Source of the DNA: Chromera velia
Lineage: Eukaryota; Sar; Chromeraceae
Direction of reading: 5' to 3'
Length of the DNA stretch: 21,404 nucleotides
NCBI GenBank assembly: GCA_018398765.1
Contig: JAHBMJ010001697.1
Span: forward strand, 1 to 21,404
Below are positions 18,931 through 21,404 of the stretch, piece after piece. A program made the translations under genes and the position numbers. Below the pieces are notes generated by a model, which was not told the DNA's origin, made no database searches, and saw only the letters and a program-made list of their open reading frames with translations. Each line of letters begins with the position of its first letter. Within the stretch, counting starts at the first letter, position 1.

Positions 18931-20268
18931 TCCGAGATACGCGTCTGGCGCCCGCAATTGTGTGGCAGATGCGCTGAGCCGTCGTCTTGGACGCCCTCAG
19001 ACGTCGACGCCAGCAGAAGAGAAAGAAAGAAAAGAGGTCTGTCAGTTGTTGTTATTGGATTTAAGAGTGCAGCCAGATAAGGAGTTGCTGGGTAGAATAA
19101 GGAAAGGGTATGATGAAGAGAAATTTTGGACAAAAGTGAAAGAAGTGCTCGAGCATCCTGAGATAGGAGTGCCTCGACACTTGCGGCTGATTGTTCCGTG
19201 TTTTCAGATAGAGGACGGACTACTTTATTTCAACGATAGGTTGGCTATCCCAACAGAGAGACTGCAAAGAAATCTTATTTATGAGCATCATGACACAGCC
19301 GTTGGTGGTCATTTGGGAACAGAAAAGACCTACTTGAAGTTGGCAGGAAACTTCTACTGGCCGCACATGTATGCATCTGTTGTACGGTACGTAAGAAAGT
19401 GTGATGTATGTCAGCGATCAAAGAGGCTGACTGAGAAGCCGTATAGACTGTTGCAACCTCTTTCTATTCCTGAATTTTCTTTCCAATCGATTTTTCTTGA
19501 CTTTGTGTTTGGACTTCCAAGCGTGACGTTCAGGGGGGAATCGGTGGATAGAATTCTCTCTGTGGCTGACCGTTTGTCCTATTTTTTGCTAGCGTTTGTC
19601 CAAAACTCCCTTCTTTGCTGCAATCTCCTCAGAGATCATGATTGAGGGGACAGCAGAAGTCGTGTACGAGCAAGCGGTGTGTGAACACGGTATGCCTTAG
19701 TCAGTGGTCAGTGATCGTAACCCTCGTTTTCTCTCTATATTTTGGAAAGAACTCGCTCGCCTGTGGGGAACGAAACTGATACACCAGAGGACATCCACAG
19801 TCAGATGGCCAGACAGAGAGAGATAACCAGACCATCGAATAAATGTTGCGCTGTTTCATGAATAAGCACCAGACTGACTGGCCGAAGTGGTTGTATTCTT
19901 GCCAGTTTGCATATTGTGATTCTGTTCATCCTGCCACAGGCATGTCTCCTTTTTGTTTCTTATATGGACGTGACTCTATTCGCCTGCCTTCTATCTCTGT
20001 GCGCTCCAAGTCATTCTATCCGCCAGCAGCAGACTTTGTAGACCGCAGAGAGGCAGAAATCATGAGGGCAAAGGAACGACTTGAGCAAGCAGGAGAACAA
20101 GCAGCTCGACAGGTAGATCTATGCAGACAGGAAGTTTTGTTTGCCCCAAGGGACTTTTTGCTTGTACATAATGCATACTTCAAGGGAAGCAAAAAGCCAA
20201 GTAGGAAGCTTGAGCCTGTGTTTTACGGACCCTTTGAGCTAGAAAAGAAAGTGGGAAGCAATGCATTA
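18931..20268 (+). pseudogene. gypsy integrase with GPY/F module, frameshifted
   Basis: The HHCC zinc-binding domain is intact: HHDTAVGGHLGTEKTYLKLA, YWPHMY and KCDVCQRSK (about 19285-19425). The catalytic core is split over three frames: D in IFLDFVFGLP (about 19490-19515), D in SVVSDRNPRF (19713-19715) after a TAG at 19698-19700, and E in SDGQTERDNQ (19816-19818). A TAA at 19840-19842 follows. The C-terminal part, from MLRCFMNKHQTDWPKW to YGPFELEKKVGSNA (ending about 20268), is the GPY/F module. The usual tail after it is replaced by AT-rich sequence. The integrase inserts the cDNA. All three catalytic residues remain, but in different frames. Confidence 0.85.
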
Positions 20269-20314
20269 ACTAACTGTACTGACAATTGAAACTTTTGTAC
20301 TAGAAAGTGACTTT
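20268..20314. repeat. Direct repeat copy 1 (about 47 bp)
   Basis: AACTAACTGTACTGACAATT and the following bases to 20314 recur at 21043-21089 with three mismatches, 775 bases apart. The repeat starts exactly where similarity to gypsy integrase ends, so it may mark the edge of an insertion or a recombination joint. A reverse-complement 14-mer of part of it occurs at about 2833-2846. Confidence 0.8.
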
Positions 20315-21042
20315 TAATTTTCTATGTATCACACTAAATTTTATATAAAAAACTAAGTCTTTAAAGCACTTAGAATGATTCTATTTATTGTTTCTTACCT
20401 GCATGAAAGTATGAACAACTTTTAAAGATAAGGTTTAATGGGTTTGTGGTGTGTATGTTGGAAATTGTTGGACATGAGTGAGGTGAAAGAGTTATAGTAT
20501 GATGATATGTCGGGGAGTGATTGCAGACTCTGCAGGCATGTGACAATGCGCAGTGTAATACATAAACAAGCTAACTTTTACTTCTAATGGGATACGCCGA
20601 ATTTGCACACTGATGTAAGGAGGAAGTACACAGCGGGCAACCCCCATGAAAGGTAAGAATGAATATCCGCAAACAGATCTGCCGATTTGACAGTGAGTGA
20701 GTGAATTAGTGAGAAAAATAAGAATGACTCAGTGAGTCAGTGACGAAGTATGTTGGCGAGTGAGTAAGTGAGCATAATCAACTACAGCAACTAATACAGC
20801 AAGCGTAGCAAGCGTGTAGTTTAGGACTTGTATAACGTTGTGTTCAAACATTTTATAGACTAGCTCACAGTCTCAGTTATAGCTAGATGATTTAAAAGAG
20901 CAAGTTGATAATAGAAGGCGTATATAATGTTTGGCTACTACATATGCTACTATGCTACCACTAGAATGGCCAAAATATAAATGAAAGTAAATGAAAGAAA
21001 CATTACAGCATATGTGTCTGTATGTAAAAGACCTATATATTG
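20315..21042. other. AT-rich segment between the direct repeats
   Basis: No gene is seen. It contains a degenerate GTGA/AGTC tetranucleotide tract at about 20690-20775 and scattered A/T runs. The pair of direct repeats on each side could be the termini of a small element or the trace of unequal recombination. I found no coding capacity and no inverted termini. Confidence 0.45.
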
Positions 21043-21089
21043 AACTGACTGTACTGACAATTGAAACCTTTGTACTGGAAAGTGACTTT
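21043..21089. repeat. Direct repeat copy 2 (about 47 bp)
   Basis: AACTGACTGTACTGACAATT and the following bases match copy 1 at 20268-20314. The two differ by A/G, T/C and A/G substitutions only. The sequence beyond it (AAAAATGTAG) differs from the sequence beyond copy 1. Confidence 0.8.
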
Positions 21090-21404
21090 GAAAAATGTAG
21101 TTTTTAAAACATTAAAATAGATAGTTTAACTTTTAAACTAATTGATTTTCATAATTTATTTAAGACTATTTAAGCTTAGTAAGATGTTTAAAAAATGAAA
21201 TAAAAAAAATGTATATATAGAGTATATATTTTTTCAAAACCATAAATTATCTGATACCTATCATCGTAAATTAACGCTAAGAAATGCATCTGAATGGCTC
21301 TGAATCGATTTGATTGAAGCATTTCTTCTCATGATTATAACTGTTTTGTTTTTAATTCATACGAGGCACTGCTCAACGGCGGGCGTGTCAGGGGTAGGGA
21401 GGGG
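21090..21404. other. AT-rich end of the window, no gene
   Basis: The stretch is A/T-dominated to about 21360 and then ends in GGGCGTGTCAGGGGTAGGGA-like G-rich sequence. No protein, RNA gene or LTR matching the gypsy 5' LTR candidate is visible here. Confidence 0.5.

Larger units (their letters stand above)
15199..20272 (+). mobile_element. Ty3/gypsy-type LTR retrotransposon, decayed and 3'-truncated
   Basis: The order is candidate 5' LTR, initiator-tRNA primer-binding site, Gag, protease, reverse transcriptase, RNase H, then integrase with a GPY/F module. RT before integrase is the diagnostic gypsy order. Seven in-frame stops were counted (5 TAG, 1 TAA, 1 TGA), together with frame changes near 17770-17795, 18460-18490, 19570-19600 and 19790-19800, plus disorder between Gag and protease. 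Similarity to the family ends at about 20268, just after the GPY/F module. Neither a polypurine tract nor a 3' LTR was found, so the 3' end has been deleted or replaced. It runs in the opposite direction to the copia element. Confidence 0.88.

Noticed and set aside
15542-19842. UAG reassigned to glutamine in the host nuclear code
   Set aside because: The TAG stops come together with frameshifts and TGA/TAA stops, and the intact host gene uses no in-frame TAG. Decay is simpler. The idea is kept only as an alternative.
1-21404. CRISPR array or bacterial operon
   Set aside because: No regularly spaced short repeats with unique spacers and no bacterial gene organisation. The tandem repeats found are a minisatellite and a two-copy duplication.

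Overview
The window looks like nuclear DNA from a eukaryote with a transposon-rich genome. It holds two decayed LTR retrotransposons pointing away from each other (Ty1/copia order on the minus strand, Ty3/gypsy order on the plus strand), one long intronless host-type gene between them, and pyrimidine-, AT- and microsatellite-rich intergenic DNA. There are no bacterial operons or rRNA genes. The host protein joins HET-like motifs to leucine-rich repeats. From general knowledge of such proteins I lean towards an alga of the chromerid/dinoflagellate or stramenopile type. That is inference and was not tested.

Layout. 1-1165: a foldback (MITE-like) repeat built from alternating copies of GCATTTTTACC, a very degraded copia-type fragment on the minus strand, and a 183-bp tandem duplication carrying the same kind of hairpin. 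1166-4208: no recognisable gene, one strong hairpin near 1457-1513, then about 1 kb of strand-asymmetric T/C-rich DNA. 4209-10715 (minus): a copia element read right to left as candidate LTR, tRNA primer-binding site, leader, Gag with zinc knuckles, protease, integrase, a long linker, reverse transcriptase, RNase H and polypurine tract. It carries 17 in-frame stops, 11 of them TAG, and at least two frame changes. 11311-13434 (plus): an intact 707-codon gene. 13435-15198: AT-rich DNA with a G-run, a 14-bp minisatellite and two weak small ORFs. 15199-20272 (plus): a gypsy element with candidate LTR, a primer-binding site matching initiator tRNA-Met, Gag, protease, RT, RNase H and integrase with a GPY/F module. 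It is broken by stops (mostly TAG) and by short duplication-like frameshifts, and its 3' end with the 3' LTR is missing. 20268-21404: AT-rich DNA with a pair of about 47-bp direct repeats spaced 775 bp apart.

The two 5' regulatory ends of the retroelements face the central gene, and both contain the 10-bp palindrome CTGACGTCAG (a bZIP/CRE-type core). The most interesting points are the HET-like/LRR protein, the strong bias to TAG among the inactivating stops of both elements, the duplication-type frameshifts, the shared palindrome and the foldback repeat family.
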